The notes under the pieces are model-generated. The model was not told where the DNA came from and ran no database searches. It saw nothing but the letters and a program-made list of their open reading frames with translations. From Phoenix dactylifera (taxonomy: Eukaryota > Streptophyta > Magnoliopsida > Arecales > Arecaceae), in contig NW_024068278.1 of the NCBI RefSeq assembly GCF_009389715.1, positions 62,001-126,000 on the forward strand: a DNA stretch of 64,000 nt, given 5' to 3'. Positions 27,080 through 38,758 of the stretch are shown piece after piece; position 1 is the stretch's first letter; each line of letters begins with the position of its first letter. The position numbers were made by a program, and so were the translations under genes.

Positions 27080-29807
27080 AACAGAAGGGAGGGTTTTTAT
27101 CGAGGGGGCGGGTAGGGACAGCAGATGGCTTTCCACGTTTCCTCTGTTACTATCTAATCTAATAACTCTATACCGCCCCTTCTTTTGTTTTCATCGCTGC
27201 CACCACCACCACAAAAGGTATTATTATTTATTTCATCAGGTGGTGAATTAAAACGTCGTATCCCAGTGTGTATTGTAATAATTACAAGAATTCATCTTTA
27301 TACAATTTTTCATCATGTTAATCAAGATTATAATTTCCTATAAATATTTATGAAGTTGGCAGTTAGAGAGAAATCCAGACCCATAAATCCCAATGGATAA
27401 ATTTTTTGGATCCCTTAAATGAAATTTGATGAATTTGAGACTCAAGTAGAGCTGAAATTAGATCGAATAAAGATTGGCTACTGACATATCTATATCTATA
27501 TTTATTTTGTTTGATAAATACAAATATAGATGTTAGTTAAATGTAAAAATTTACATCCATATTTGTTTTATACGGTTACAGATATAAATCGGATATAAAA
27601 GTATAGATACAAATATAATTATAAATCGGATAATTAAACTTTGTGACTACAGAATCAACAATATTATTAAGTGGATAATAAATTAAGTTAATAACATGCC
27701 AATATAGTTATTTGTCTTTTTTTTTAAGTTTATCAGTGTTATACAAAATTAAATAGGGCTATAAATGAAATTGTATCTTCTGATACGGATCGGATGGTTA
27801 TATATTAATATCCACATTTTTTTTGACGGATATGGATACTATAAAAGCCCGCTCCGAACCTGACAGATATGGAATAGGTGTTTTCATAATCCAAACACCC
27901 ATGTGGAGCCTTAGCATACCACACACCAAGGCTAACCATCCTCGATCCTTTACTCAAACACACATATAAATGTGCATCAATCATGCAACTCCATACCTTT
28001 GCTTGACACTCTGTTAAATTGAACACATGCGATACCCTCCAGTGTTAGCAAGCAGTCTGACCCGTTAGGTCAATTGCCACACTCGTATACATCTCTGTGT
28101 CAAAGGTTGAACTTTTTCCAAATAAGCTATGCAACCCAACACCTCTGTACTAACTCTAGTGTTTTTCCCTTGAGTATGATAACTAGAAAAGCTTTCTATC
28201 GCATTTAAAATCAAGATATAGGCTAACAAGATTAGCACTAGATAAGTGACTAACTAGGAGTCTGAGATTGAAGTCATTATCTACAATGTAGGTCAACTCC
28301 AGATCGGATTGAATGCTAACTCCTCACAACAAGAACGATTATAACTAATTGTATTAGAGTAGAGCTTAAAATGAAGATTTAATACAAATATTATGGTTGG
28401 GTGCCGATCCAACAAGATAAGGACCAACCCTAATTAGTCAAATCATTAGATGGCTGTGAAGGTGATATATAAAAGAATATATAGTGATGGGCTTTAGACA
28501 ACAATAGTCTATCATAATTATGAAAATGATTGGCATCAAATTATAAGAGCAACTCTGAGAAGACAAAGTATTGATATCATGATTCCTATATTGAAATGGA
28601 GATCATAATAAGTTTTCTAATAAAGTAGCCCATATGTAATGAAACTTAGAATTTGAAATTAACAAACTAGACTAAATTTGGCTAATCAACTAATCCTAGT
28701 CATAATATGCTCAAATTTTTCCTAGCACAGCCAACAATAGAAGAATCAATCAGAGATAATAATATAGCTTCCCTTATTGATAAATTTTTCTTTATTGAGA
28801 AATCAAGTCTTCCATCATGATACATTTCAAATCACAATCAATGTTTTTGACCAGATTTAGATGATTTAGTCCACCACATTTTCACAGCGCAACTCTGATC
28901 AACATTTTCCAAAATTTCTCAATGATCCCAGACCATTTTTTTTAATAAATTCCAAGCAGAGATTTTATCCTTACTTCCCAAATACATTAGATCATAATTA
29001 ACTGTCGAGATAATTACTATATTTGTACCTTTATATAATCAAGTAATCGTATTCTAGATCTAATTTGAGCTAAGCCAACTCTAGATTCCCTCGACAATTT
29101 GATATTGATCTCTCTTTTAAGAATATTAATTCTATGCTTCGATGAATTAAAAGATTCCATATTAACTTACTCATGAGCATGTTCGACCATTTTGAATCTT
29201 TTTTTTTAGATTATACTTATTTAGGCCTCTCATAAAAGTCTACCAGTATTTCACCAATGGTGATACAAAATTCATGATCAACCTATAAACTTGATTTTTT
29301 TATTTTTTTAAAAAAAATCTAATAATCTGATTTAAATATTTAATAGAAAATTAACCAAGATACGAGCTCTATAATTTCATACCGAGATCAATTCCACCAT
29401 AAGAAAAAGGAGGTTGGCATCCTTATCCCCCAGTAGAAAGCGGACGCTCGAGCGGTGGATCATGATCTCATGTTCCTATTGCCTCTCCACCGGCCTTGCT
29501 CAAATTGTTAGGTAGAAGTTGGCGGGGCTTGCCGACTTCAGTCCAATATGAGCTTAATTTAGGCCGATTTTCACAAGTATGGAGTCAGATGACCATAAGC
29601 CTGTTCGATTTACGGGTTTTCGCATCACATCGAGGATAGAACCCCAATACCAAAGCTGTGTCGGCGCTGTGATTACCCATTGACCCTCCCTCACGAAAAA
29701 TTATTAGGAAAATCCCGGCACTCTCATCTTAATCTTATGACCTTACAGCTTAAACCCATAATCCACGTCCAACCTCTCTTCTCATCTCCACCCTTACTTC
29801 ACTCTTC
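27080..29807. other. intergenic DNA between RFC3 and pectinesterase A
   Basis: The first part holds the divergent upstream regions of RFC3 (minus) and, at the far end, pectinesterase A (plus). From about 27450 to 27870 there are many GATATAxATATCC and CGGATATGGAT words, a dispersed AT-rich repeat without clear ends. No exon, tRNA or structured RNA was seen. No clear TATA box was found before 29808. Confidence 0.4.
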
Positions 29808-32800
29808 ATGGCTTCTCCCTCCCTTCCTCTCCTTCCATATCTTCTAACTTCTTTTCTCCTATTCTTGTCCCTCCTCCTCACTCCCACCACCTCCTCCTCC
29901 TCCACTCATCTAAACCCTAACAACGTGCAATCCATCTGCCACTTCACTCCCTACCCCGCCTCCTGTTTAGAATCCCAGAAGTTCACCATCTCCATCGGCG
30001 GCTCCACCAACCCCTCCATCCTTACCTCCGCCCTCTGCTCCCTTCAGGCCGCCATCTCCTACGCCACCAAGCTCTCCTCCCTCCTCTCCTGCATCGCCCC
30101 CGGCCCCAACCTCGTCGAGTCCCAAAAAAGCTCCCTACAGGACTGCCGAGACCTCCACCAGATCACCCTCTCCTCCCTTAAGAAATCCCTCGCCGAGCTC
30201 GCCAGCTCCACCGACGACAGTATCTGCAACCTCGCCGACGTCCGGGCCTACCTCAGCGCCGCCCTCACCAACAAGGCCACCTGCCTCGAGGGCCTTACCG
30301 GTGCCCGGGGCTCGCTCAAGCCCTCGCTGGTGGAGTCCTGGACCACAGCCTACGAGCACGTAAGCAACTCCCTCGACCTCGTCGCCCGCTTGGGTCCCCG
30401 GCGGCCGGGGGCCCGGCGGAGACGGTTGCTCTCCTCCACCGCCGGCAGCGATGGATTCCCGGTATGGGTCCCGCGGAGGGACCGGAGGCTACTCCAGAGC
30501 GACGACGACGGGGAGTACGGCCCGTCGTCGGTGGTGACGGTGGCGGCGGACGGGACAGGGAACTTCACGACGGTCGGAGAAGCGATCGCGTTCGCGCCGA
30601 ACAACAGCGCGGTCCGCACAATCGTGATGGTGCGGGCGGGGACGTACGAGGAGAACGTGGAGATCCCAAGTGAGAAGCACAACATTCTGCTGATTGGGGA
30701 TGGGAGCGACGGGACCGTGATCAGAGGAAGCCGGAGCGTTGGTGACGGCTGGACCACCTTTCGATCAGCCACCGTCGGTGAGTGATCTTTCTCATTTTTT
30801 ATTTTATTTTTCTAAATTTTTTGTCCATGAAATTCCGTAACACGTTCTCGTGACCGACAAAACGTCACGAGTCGTAACTCGAGCCATTCTTGGACAATGA
30901 ACACGTGCCTGGTCCTCCACGCTGGCGAATTTGATAAATAATTTCCAGAAGCGGAGAAATCTGGTTGCCCCACAACAATTTGCATCTTTATTATTTATTT
31001 TTTATATATATATTTTTCTAAATATTAAATTTTATATAAATATTATATATATATATATTAATTTTTATTTTTGCATAGTAGCTACACTATCTAACATCAT
31101 TAAAAAATTAATAATTTTAAATTAAAATAAGTAAAATATTTTTGATGAGTAGTTATGCAAAATGAAACAATTATAAAACGATCGATATGAAGAACAAAAT
31201 AAATATGATTTTTTAAATTCTATTTTAAAATTGTGAACATGTGAATTTGGTCTAAACATGCACATCATTTAAGCTCCTGGCCGGAAAGATTTAATTTTTC
31301 TATGCTTCATGTGGTAGAGGATTCTCACTTCTTAAATTAGATCCACGTGGATAATAAAATTAATGAGCTACAATCTGAACCAACATTGCAAACAATTTCA
31401 ATCACAATAATTATTTCATGGGCTATTTATGGAGGTTGTCTTCTATTAATGTCTAAATGTATAACATAGTGCTAGTTATCTTGAACTAACATAGTGAATA
31501 TAGCATTATGGGGATCTAATGCAGATGTGTATTGAATTCTATATCGGTTATTTATTGTGAAGATTTTGGATACTCATATAGGACCAAAAAACTTAAAATA
31601 ATATCTTTCGGCTAGTATTTTTTTTGTATGAAGTCCTAAACTGTCACAAGCATATCACGAGAATCAACAATTTTTTTTTTTTTTTTGGATGAAACTAGAA
31701 CAAAGTCTAAAGATGAAGTGCTTGAGTGATTGCACTGTATCTGAACTGCCACTGATCGAGATGCACACCTCTCACCTCTTCCAATCACATCAATTTTGCC
31801 TAGCGTACGCGCACTTGGCATGTACATGCACCCATACCCATTGGCATTTGGCACCATATAACAGCATGCATGGCTCTAACAACTAATTAATACTCATCAT
31901 TTTACTGGACCACGTCACACCGTTGCATGGCTACCTAGCTTCTATTGCATGGGACTGCAATAATGTAGCCTCTAACATGGTCCAAGATCTCCATAAAGCA
32001 AGCTCTCAATCCCCTCAAAAACTATAAGTAAGTCGACAACTCAAAGGGAGACAACGGGTAGTGGAGGGGACTAGCAATAATGCACCTTCTATTACACGAA
32101 TCTTCTTCATGTAAAGAAGCCGAGCTCCTACTCCTCATGCATGCACGTAGCTTGAGATTTACTCATCCTTCTCACTTGTAGGATTGCCTATAAATAGTTG
32201 TTCTACAGTCATTCTTGTAATCTCATTAGTGAGATCTTGGAAGAAGATGAGGCGGTGCAACATCTACTCAAAGTGATTTTAAAATTCTATTTTATTTTTA
32301 ATTAAAATAAATATAGTTTTTATTAATGTTGTTAGAAGAACCGTAATACTAGGAGTATTTGCGTAAAAATAGTATTTATAAGGGTGCAGAAATAAATATA
32401 AATTTTAAGAAGGTATTCACGTAAATTTGAATTTTTAAAAAGATATTCATAAAAAAACCCTTATTATTTAGTATATTTGCCGCATGCATTGTATGTAACA
32501 ATAAATACATGCAACTACATGTGCTGATGTAGTCTTAGGGTTTCTACTACGGAAGGGGATAATATCTTTCTTATTTGGGTTTTTACTAGTTCTTGTACTT
32601 TTTTTTGTGATTTTATTTTAGTTTATCTAATCGTATGAAATCACCTTAAAGTATATATGTTGAATGTATGACAGCTAGGAGTGCGTGTTTTATGTATATA
32701 TATTAGTTAATTTAGAAATGTGAATCGTCTTTGGGATAGCTTTTTATTTGTAAATCTTGGCCATCCGGCATGATTAAAGGGACAATGGATCATTCAATCC

Positions 32801-33745
32801 ATGGATAAAAATAATCTTGCTAATCAGGCTAGCTTATATATGAATATGTTTTATGGGAGAGTAGTTTATATACGCATATGAACATTAAGTGAGATCTAGT
32901 TACGTCATAGAACCATGTACTTTTTTTTTTAAAGTAAAATCGGCATTTCATATAGCTCTTACGTGGATACAGCCAGCCAAGTCAAGAAAAAGAAAATGAT
33001 ACAAGAAATAATACTTTTCTCTTTTAACTGATGATATTAACTTGCAAATACTGCAGGTGTATTTGGACAAGGTTTCTTGGCTCGTGACATTACCTTCCAA
33101 AACATTGCCGGAGCAGCAAAGAGCCAAGCCGTGGCCCTCCGAGTAAACGCCGACATGGTTGCCCTCTACCGTTGCGTCATTGATGGCTACCAGGATACGC
33201 TATACGTCCACTCCTTCCGGCAGTTCTACCGGGAATGTGATATCCACGGCACGGTGGATTTCCTCTTCGGTAATGCTGCAGTGCTCTTCCAGGGATGCAA
33301 ACTTGTGGCTAAGAATCCTTTACGTGGCCAGTCCAATGTTGTCGCGGCCCAATCCAGAGATGATCCTAACGAGGATACCGGCATCGCTATTCAGAATTGC
33401 TCGGTCCTGGCATCTGGCGAACTAACATCAAGCAACGTAAGCACCAAGACCTACCTGGGGAGGCCTTGGAGGCTCTATTCCAGGACAGTGTACATCAAGT
33501 CGTACCTTGATAAGCTGGTGGATCCGGCAGGGTGGTTGGAGTGGTCGGGAGACCAGGGGCTGGATACCTTATACTTCGGCGAGTATATGAATAGTGGACC
33601 CGGATCCGGGACCGATGGTCGAGTCTCGTGGCCGGGATACCACATTATGGATTACGATGATGCCTCTAACTTCACTGTGTCGGAGTTCATCTACGGCAAC
33701 GAGTGGTTGGATTCCACCTCATTTCCGTATGATGCTGGGATATGA
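29808..33745 (+). CDS. pectinesterase/pectinesterase inhibitor (type I PME), gene A, two exons
   Basis: Exons 29808-30777 and 33057-33745 join in phase to 552 residues. The enzyme removes methyl esters from cell-wall homogalacturonan. An N-terminal hydrophobic signal (about residues 5-30) leads to an inhibitor-like PMEI pro-domain (about 40-200) with its conserved Cys residues, then two basic processing sites (RRRRLLSS and RDRRLLQS) and the catalytic beta-helix domain (SVVTVAADGTGNFTTV onwards). Catalytic segments are all present: GTYEENV, QAVALR (Gln), GYQDTLY (Gln, Asp), GTVDFLFGNA (Asp) and YLGRPW (Arg, Trp). One oddity is AAQSRDD where the family usually has AQGR. The 2.3-kb intron is AT-rich and holds the 3' end of a LINE just before exon 2. 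The ATG is the first in frame before the signal peptide. Confidence 0.95.
32921..33003 (-). mobile_element. LINE 3'-end fragment in the intron of pectinesterase A
   Basis: On the minus strand this short stretch reads FLDLAGCIHVRAI, a stop, then NADFTL and an A run, the same ending as the other LINE copies in this window (LDLAACTHLRDI, stop, poly(A)). It ends about 53 bp before the exon 2 acceptor. Only the last 80 bp of a LINE remain. Confidence 0.65.
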
Positions 33746-33872
33746 TGTTCGAATTCTTATTTCTTTCTTTAATATGTAGATATTGCTGTTCTTTTTTATG
33801 CGTCAGTTGTATGTCCACGTGTAAGCATGTATATGCTTATGTCGAGTGTCTTTTACTCTTCCATGTCCAACC

Positions 33873-35128
33873 AAAAGGCACGCATGCTTTATGCTGTTGC
33901 AGCGCCTAAGTATGCTTCTCTTTTCCACCTCCTAGTTATCTTAAGATGAATTTTGATGGTGGTATGGCAATGGATAGAGCTTTCGGAGGAGTGGGCTTTG
34001 TTATTAGGAACCAGCATGGCAGATTGATTGCAGCTGGAGGTCAGAGCACATCAGGATTGACTGTTGTTGTGTAAGAAAAATAATAGATGAAAGAAGGAAG
34101 AACTTATCAGTTGAGGCGTGATTTCACTGTCCTTAAGAATAGATCGCGCCCCTCGGAGATTGAATCTCGGTGTAGCAGGTAATGGCGGCCTATCCTCCAG
34201 GATACAACAACTGGATCACTCCAAGCGTACACTCGCAGATGAAGTGACGGTCGAACAGCCCAGAACCGCGCTCTTGGAATGACAACAGAGAAGAAAACAG
34301 GGAGACTCTTCTCGGGAACAAGAAACAGAGAGGCTTTCGGAAACAGAGAGAGGATAGGTTAGATTAGATTACTCTATCGGATCTGATAGGGTTTAAAAAG
34401 AAATGAAGAGGCGTATTTAAAAGACACGTCGTTTTATGAAAGAGGTGTTTTTAAAGACGCGACGTTTTATCAAGAGATAACCAAAGAGCTGTTTTAAAGA
34501 CGCGACGTTTTATTCAAAACAATTCAAAAAATAAAACGGCAAAAAAAAGGCACGCATGCGCGCGTGGGCTACTTTCTTTCTTTGCTTCACCAAGTTAAAA
34601 TGTTGAATACTATATAAAGATCTTTTGAGTTTTGTTCCTTTCCAATGTGGGACTAAAGAAAGTACACTAGACAAAAAGACAAAAGAGAGAGAAGGGCAGA
34701 CTCGGAATTTTGAAATATTCCAACATGTTGGAGCATAGCTACGAGCTGCTTGGGAGGGCATCCGGTATGCGAAATGTGTGTTGAAGGTCGACAGATTGTG
34801 CATTGAGGGAGACTCTGCCACGGTGATTGACTGGATACGGGAAGTGGATAGATATGGTGACGATCACTCTTTGATTCGGGATACTCGCAGACTGGTTCAG
34901 GAGATGTTAACTGTCCAGATTGGCCATGAGTATCGTGAGGTGAACGGAGTTGCGGACTGGGTCGCCTCATATGTAGCTCGTCACTCTAGGGATGTCATCC
35001 AGACGAGTCTAGCAGGTGTTCCCCATTTGTTGCATTACTTACTTTCCTTTGACTTGGCAGGATGTACTCAATCTTGATTCATTGGAAATGAAATGCCGTT
35101 TTGACCACAAAAAAAAAAGGCACGCATG
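33873..35128 (+). mobile_element. LINE 3' fragment (RNase H) with 14-bp TSD, interrupted by a solo LTR
   Basis: The plus-strand LINE at 33887-35118 is flanked by AAAAGGCACGCATG (33873-33886 and 35115-35128) and ends in an A run. It encodes only RNase H: LKMNFDGGMA and GGVGFVIRNQHGRLIAAGG, then, after a 656-bp insertion, AAWEGIRYAKCVLK, EGDSATVIDWIREV and YREVNGVADWVASYVARHS. The stop TAG next to the insertion replaces the Glu of the usual AELRAAW. It begins about 130 bp after the stop codon of pectinesterase A, so it may lie in or close to that gene's 3' UTR. Confidence 0.85.
34065..34730 (+). mobile_element. solo LTR inserted in the LINE, 5-bp TSD TGTTG
   Basis: The segment 34070-34725 starts TGTAAG and ends CCAACA (the TG...CA of LTRs) and is flanked by perfect TGTTG copies (34065-34069, 34726-34730). 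Removing it rejoins the LINE RNase H frame (LTVVGA then LRAAW), proving that it is an insertion. A TATATAAA box at 34611-34618, about 110 bp before the end, suggests plus orientation. The 656-bp length and lack of internal genes fit a solo LTR left by LTR-LTR recombination. The retrotransposon family is not known. Confidence 0.85.
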
Positions 35129-35477
35129 TGAGAGGATCAGTTCTTGAAGCTGGTGTACCTCGAGGAGACTCCTCTACAGTAATTGGATGGATACAGAGAG
35201 TCAACTAGTATGGGGATGGACATCCGTTGATTGGCGAGACTCGCAGATTTGTTAGGGAGATAGAGTCATTTGAGGCAGCACATGTGTTTCAGGAGGCAAA
35301 CAGAGCTGTAGATTGGATTGCCTCATTTGTTGCTCGGCACTCCGAAGAGTTCATCTGGACTAGGGCTGCCGATGTTCTTTTCTTCTTGCACCACTTTTTT
35401 TTTTTGGACTTGGCTGCCTGTACTCATTTGAGAGATATATAAAATGCCATTTTTATCACAAAAAAAAAGTCACGTAT
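35129..35477 (+). mobile_element. second LINE 3' fragment, directly adjoining the first
   Basis: Plus-strand RNase H remnant with one early stop: VLEAGVPRGDSSTVIGWIQ, YGDGHPLIGETRRFVREI, VFQEANRAVDWIASFVARHS, then LDLAACTHLRDI, a stop and an A run at 35461-35468. The sequence after the tail (AAAAGTCACGTAT, 35465-35477) resembles the AAAAGGCACGCAT just before it (35115-35127), with two differences in 13, so it looks like the diverged TSD of an older insertion at the same site. Confidence 0.75.
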
Positions 35478-35847
35478 AAACCATCATAAACCGAGCATAA
35501 TCTATAGAATACAACACTTCTTAGGCCACAAAAATATTCTCACTAATGTCCCTAACAGTCTATTAATCAAAAGTTTAGTGAGCAGCCTGGAACAAATGTT
35601 ACACTTAGAGGCGAGCTTAAAGTCTTGCACAGTATTTCATATAGGTTAATATTAAAGTCAATGATTAAATAGAGTCGGTAATCTCGAATTTATCATATAG
35701 GTTGAGAGCTCGGTCCAAAAATACTGGGATTTGAAAACCTTGCGCCTAACTTCATTAAGATGAATCTCATTTCACCAACATTGCTTCTCTTCTTAGCCGT
35801 TTCCACATGCGGTGCAACACAAACAACGAATCTAGCTCTCTTTCTGT

Positions 35848-35867
35848 TTCTCTCTCTCTCTCTCTCG
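35848..35867. repeat. CT microsatellite at the 3' end of pectinesterase B
   Basis: A run of TCTCTC repeats touches the stop codon of gene B. It lies in the 3' UTR on the minus strand as (GA)n. Confidence 0.85.
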
Positions 35868-38758
35868 TTAATATAGACCCAGGTGAACTGGGACAGGGGC
35901 CGCCCCCCCTGTTCTCTTGATCCAATCACGACCTTGGATGAACACCTCCGGAGTGAAGCCGGCGGCCTCCGTCCGGCTAGAAATGACCTTAAAGCCGGGC
36001 CACTGCACCCTCGCCGACGTGTCGGCGCCCGGCCCCTTGTTGTTGTACTCGGCGTAGAACAACTTCTTCAGGGCGAAGTCGCCGTTCCACGGCATGTAGC
36101 CATCCTTGTGGATGAAGTCTCCGATATCCGACTCCATGATGACGGTCCGAGAGTATTCCTTCCAGGGACGGCCGAGGTAGCTGGGGATCTTGTCCTTGTC
36201 GGGGACGAGCTTGGAGTCGGCGGTGAAGCGGCAGTGGTGGAGGACGAAGCCGGTGGTCTCGCGGGGGGAGGTGCGGCCCTGGGCGGTGACGATGTTCTGC
36301 TGGTTGTCGAGGGGGCGGCGGACGACGAGGACGCAGTTCTGGAAGATGGCGGCGGCGTCGCCGAAGATGAAGTCGACGGTGCCGGCGATGATGCAGCTGC
36401 GGTAGAACTGGCGGTGGCACTGGGCGTAGAGGGTGTCCTGGTAGCCCTCCATGCGGCAGTTGAGGAAGACGGCGCGGTCGGCCTGGACGCGGAGGGCCAC
36501 GGCCTGGTGCTTCTCCGGGCCGGCTGTGTTCCGGAACCCCATGGCTATGGCCATGAAGCCGTCTCCTAGTGCCGCTGCAAAAAGCCAGACGTGACGCAAT
36601 GATCATTTAGCTCAGCCTTACCATATAAATAAATTTTTTTTTTTTTTTTTTTTTTTTTTTGGTCAAAACGGCATTTCATAACCAATAATTCAAGATTGAG
36701 TACATCCTGCCAGATCAGAAGACAAAAGACAGTGCAGCAAATGGGGAACGGCTGCCAGGCTGGTCCAGATGACCTCTCCGGAATGACGAGCAACATATGA
36801 GGCGACCCAGTCTGCAGCTCGGTTCACCTCACGATATACATGACCAATCCGGACAGCTAATAACTCCTGAACTAGTCTGCGTGTATCCCGAATCAAGGGA
36901 TGACCATCACCATATCTATCCACATAAAATGTTTGTTTCTAAGCTGGGGTAAATGGCACAGAAAAGACGGCCACGAAACTCTCTCCCTCTCCCAAATGTG
37001 TGTTTAATTTCTCTTTTTTGTTTTTTATGAAAGTGACTAAGATAATATTTATGTGTAAATAAAATTAAAAAATATTCTTCATATAAAAAACTTATCATGG
37101 ATATTGTTTATAAAAACAAAAAAGTTATTATAGTGAAAAAATTAGTAAACTCGGAGATCTAACTTAATAATATATATATTATTTTTTTTTACGCTAAAGC
37201 AAATATGCCATACAATACAAATATAGATATATTCAAGAAAACTAGAAAGTATTAAATCATGGAGTGCTCAAGGCAACTTCCGCTTCTCAGTCCATAAAGT
37301 ATACTCAAAATGGCTGGCCAGATAAGCAGCCATCCAGTTCGCGACCGTTAGTTTTTCCGAATATATGCTTAGTCTGGAAAGCATCTTTCTTATGCTGCTA
37401 AGGTCAGCAGCAAAATGAAATGCGATACGGCTCTCAATGCACGCAGAAATTTAGAGGGAGCTTCTTTTATAGGAAAGAGAAAAAAAAAAAAAACATTTAG
37501 AGTATGCTTTCCGGCCTGGGGCTTTAAATTTAAAACCATTTGTCTGTGCTTACCAAAGGTTGCGGTCTGGTATGTCCTGGTACCATCGACGTAGTTCTTG
37601 CTTCCGGACACGATAGTCTTCCTCGATCCATCCCCGTATATGGTCACGTTGATCATCTTCTTATCGACCACCACGGTCTCCTCGTAGACCCCCTCCTTCA
37701 CGTAAATAAAGTATCTACCACCCCAAACAGCACAAGATTATTCGTAGAATACCAAGGTTAGCAAATTAATGTTCCAACTCCATTTTAATTCTCGGAACAA
37801 AATCTTAAGCAACCTACCTTCCTTCAAATTTCTTCGGCATTTGCGCTAGTGCTTCTGAAATGGTTTTAAAATCTCCGCTTCCGTCCTTCGCCACCGTGAC
37901 ATTGGGCTGGAGGTTCCTTGTTGCACGCGGGCCGCCCTGGCCATCCTGCTCGCCCTCCTCGAGATGCCTACGTTCCTCCTTGGATAGCCATGAAGGGAGG
38001 CCATCCTTGTGAAGGGCCGCCTCTTGACCCTCCGCGAGGAGGCGGCGGCGGCGGCTGCCAGCCGGAATCTTAACCGATGAAAGGAAGTCTGATGCCTCCT
38101 CGATGATAGCCAGCGCATTGGTCGTCAACTCTTTCGCCGACTCCATGGCTTCCTCCATTTTATCCTTCAACTCCCCATCCGGGAATCCATCGATGCACGT
38201 CTGCTGGTACGACATGACGGCGCTCAGCCAGTTCCGCAGCTCACTGGATTGCTTCGGGATCTGATCCAACGTGAGCGCGTCGATGCTGCCCAGCGCCGTC
38301 GCGAGCTCGTCGTCGGAGAACCGGAAAAGCTCCTTGCAGTCCTCGACCGCACCCTGCACCATAGGATCGTCGCTCTTGAACAACTCCGATTGGTTGAAGG
38401 CCTTGGTGACCTCATCGACGACGACGGAGATCGAGGCCCGGATGAGGGCCTTGGGCGACGTCGTGTTCACGACCTTCGCCATGCGTGACTCGCAGGCCTC
38501 CTTGTAATCGGCCGCACCGCAGATCAGCTTGATGGCCCGGGTGGTGGACTGCACGTCCTTGTTTTTGGAGGTGGAGGAACCTTTGCTGTGCTCGCCGTGA
38601 TGCTTCGATTGGTATATAATGGCAGCAACGCCGACGGCGGCGAGGATGAGGATGACGGAGACGGAGGCCCCAGCGATCATGAGGTGCTTGCGCCTCTTCT
38701 GCTGCCTTTCGGCCCTTCGGCGCTCTGAGAGGGGCCCGAAGTCCTGAAAGGCAGACAT
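35868..38758 (-). CDS. pectinesterase/pectinesterase inhibitor with N-terminal membrane anchor, gene B, three exons
   Basis: Exons 38758-37818, 37714-37554 and 36574-35868 join in phase to 602 residues. Instead of a cleavable signal, a basic cytosolic start (SERRRAERQQKRRKH) precedes one hydrophobic helix (about residues 26-49), a type II anchor as in other plant PMEs that enter the Golgi this way. A PMEI pro-domain (about 75-230) follows, then a single processing site (SRRRRLLAEG) and the catalytic domain from NVTVAKDGSGDFKTI. Catalytic segments: HQAVALRV, GYQDTLY, GTVDFIFGDA, TAQGRTS, YLGRPWKEYSRT and WPGFKV, all complete. Intron 2 holds two LINE fragments (36634-36925 and 37182-37390). The gene converges on gene A, 2.1 kb away. 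A CT microsatellite lies directly after the stop codon. Confidence 0.95.
36634..36925 (-). mobile_element. LINE 3' fragment in intron 2 of pectinesterase B
   Basis: The minus strand encodes VDRYGDGHPLIRDTRRLVQ, VYREVNRAADWVASYVARHS and SSDLAGCTQS, very like the LINE at 33.9-35.1 kb, and ends in a 27-base A run (plus-strand T run 36634-36660). The open frame and long tail indicate a recent copy. It is truncated to the last 265 bp. No clear TSD was identified. Confidence 0.85.
37182..37390 (-). mobile_element. older LINE 3' fragment in intron 2 of pectinesterase B
   Basis: On the minus strand one frame reads FQTKHIFGKTNG and, after a one-base shift, NWMAAYLASHFEYTLWTEKRKLP, matching the end of the RNase H domain of the 7.8-kb LINE (QAKHVFREANGAADWVAAFAAHHS). 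It ends in a short A run (plus T run 37182-37190). The frameshift shows that it is older than its neighbour at 36.6 kb. Confidence 0.7.

Noticed and set aside
30350..30772. 140-codon minus-strand frame
   Set aside because: Antisense to exon 1 of pectinesterase A; no domain.
35883..36569. 228-codon open frame on the plus strand
   Set aside because: Antisense to exon 3 of pectinesterase B; the long frame is caused by high GC at third positions.
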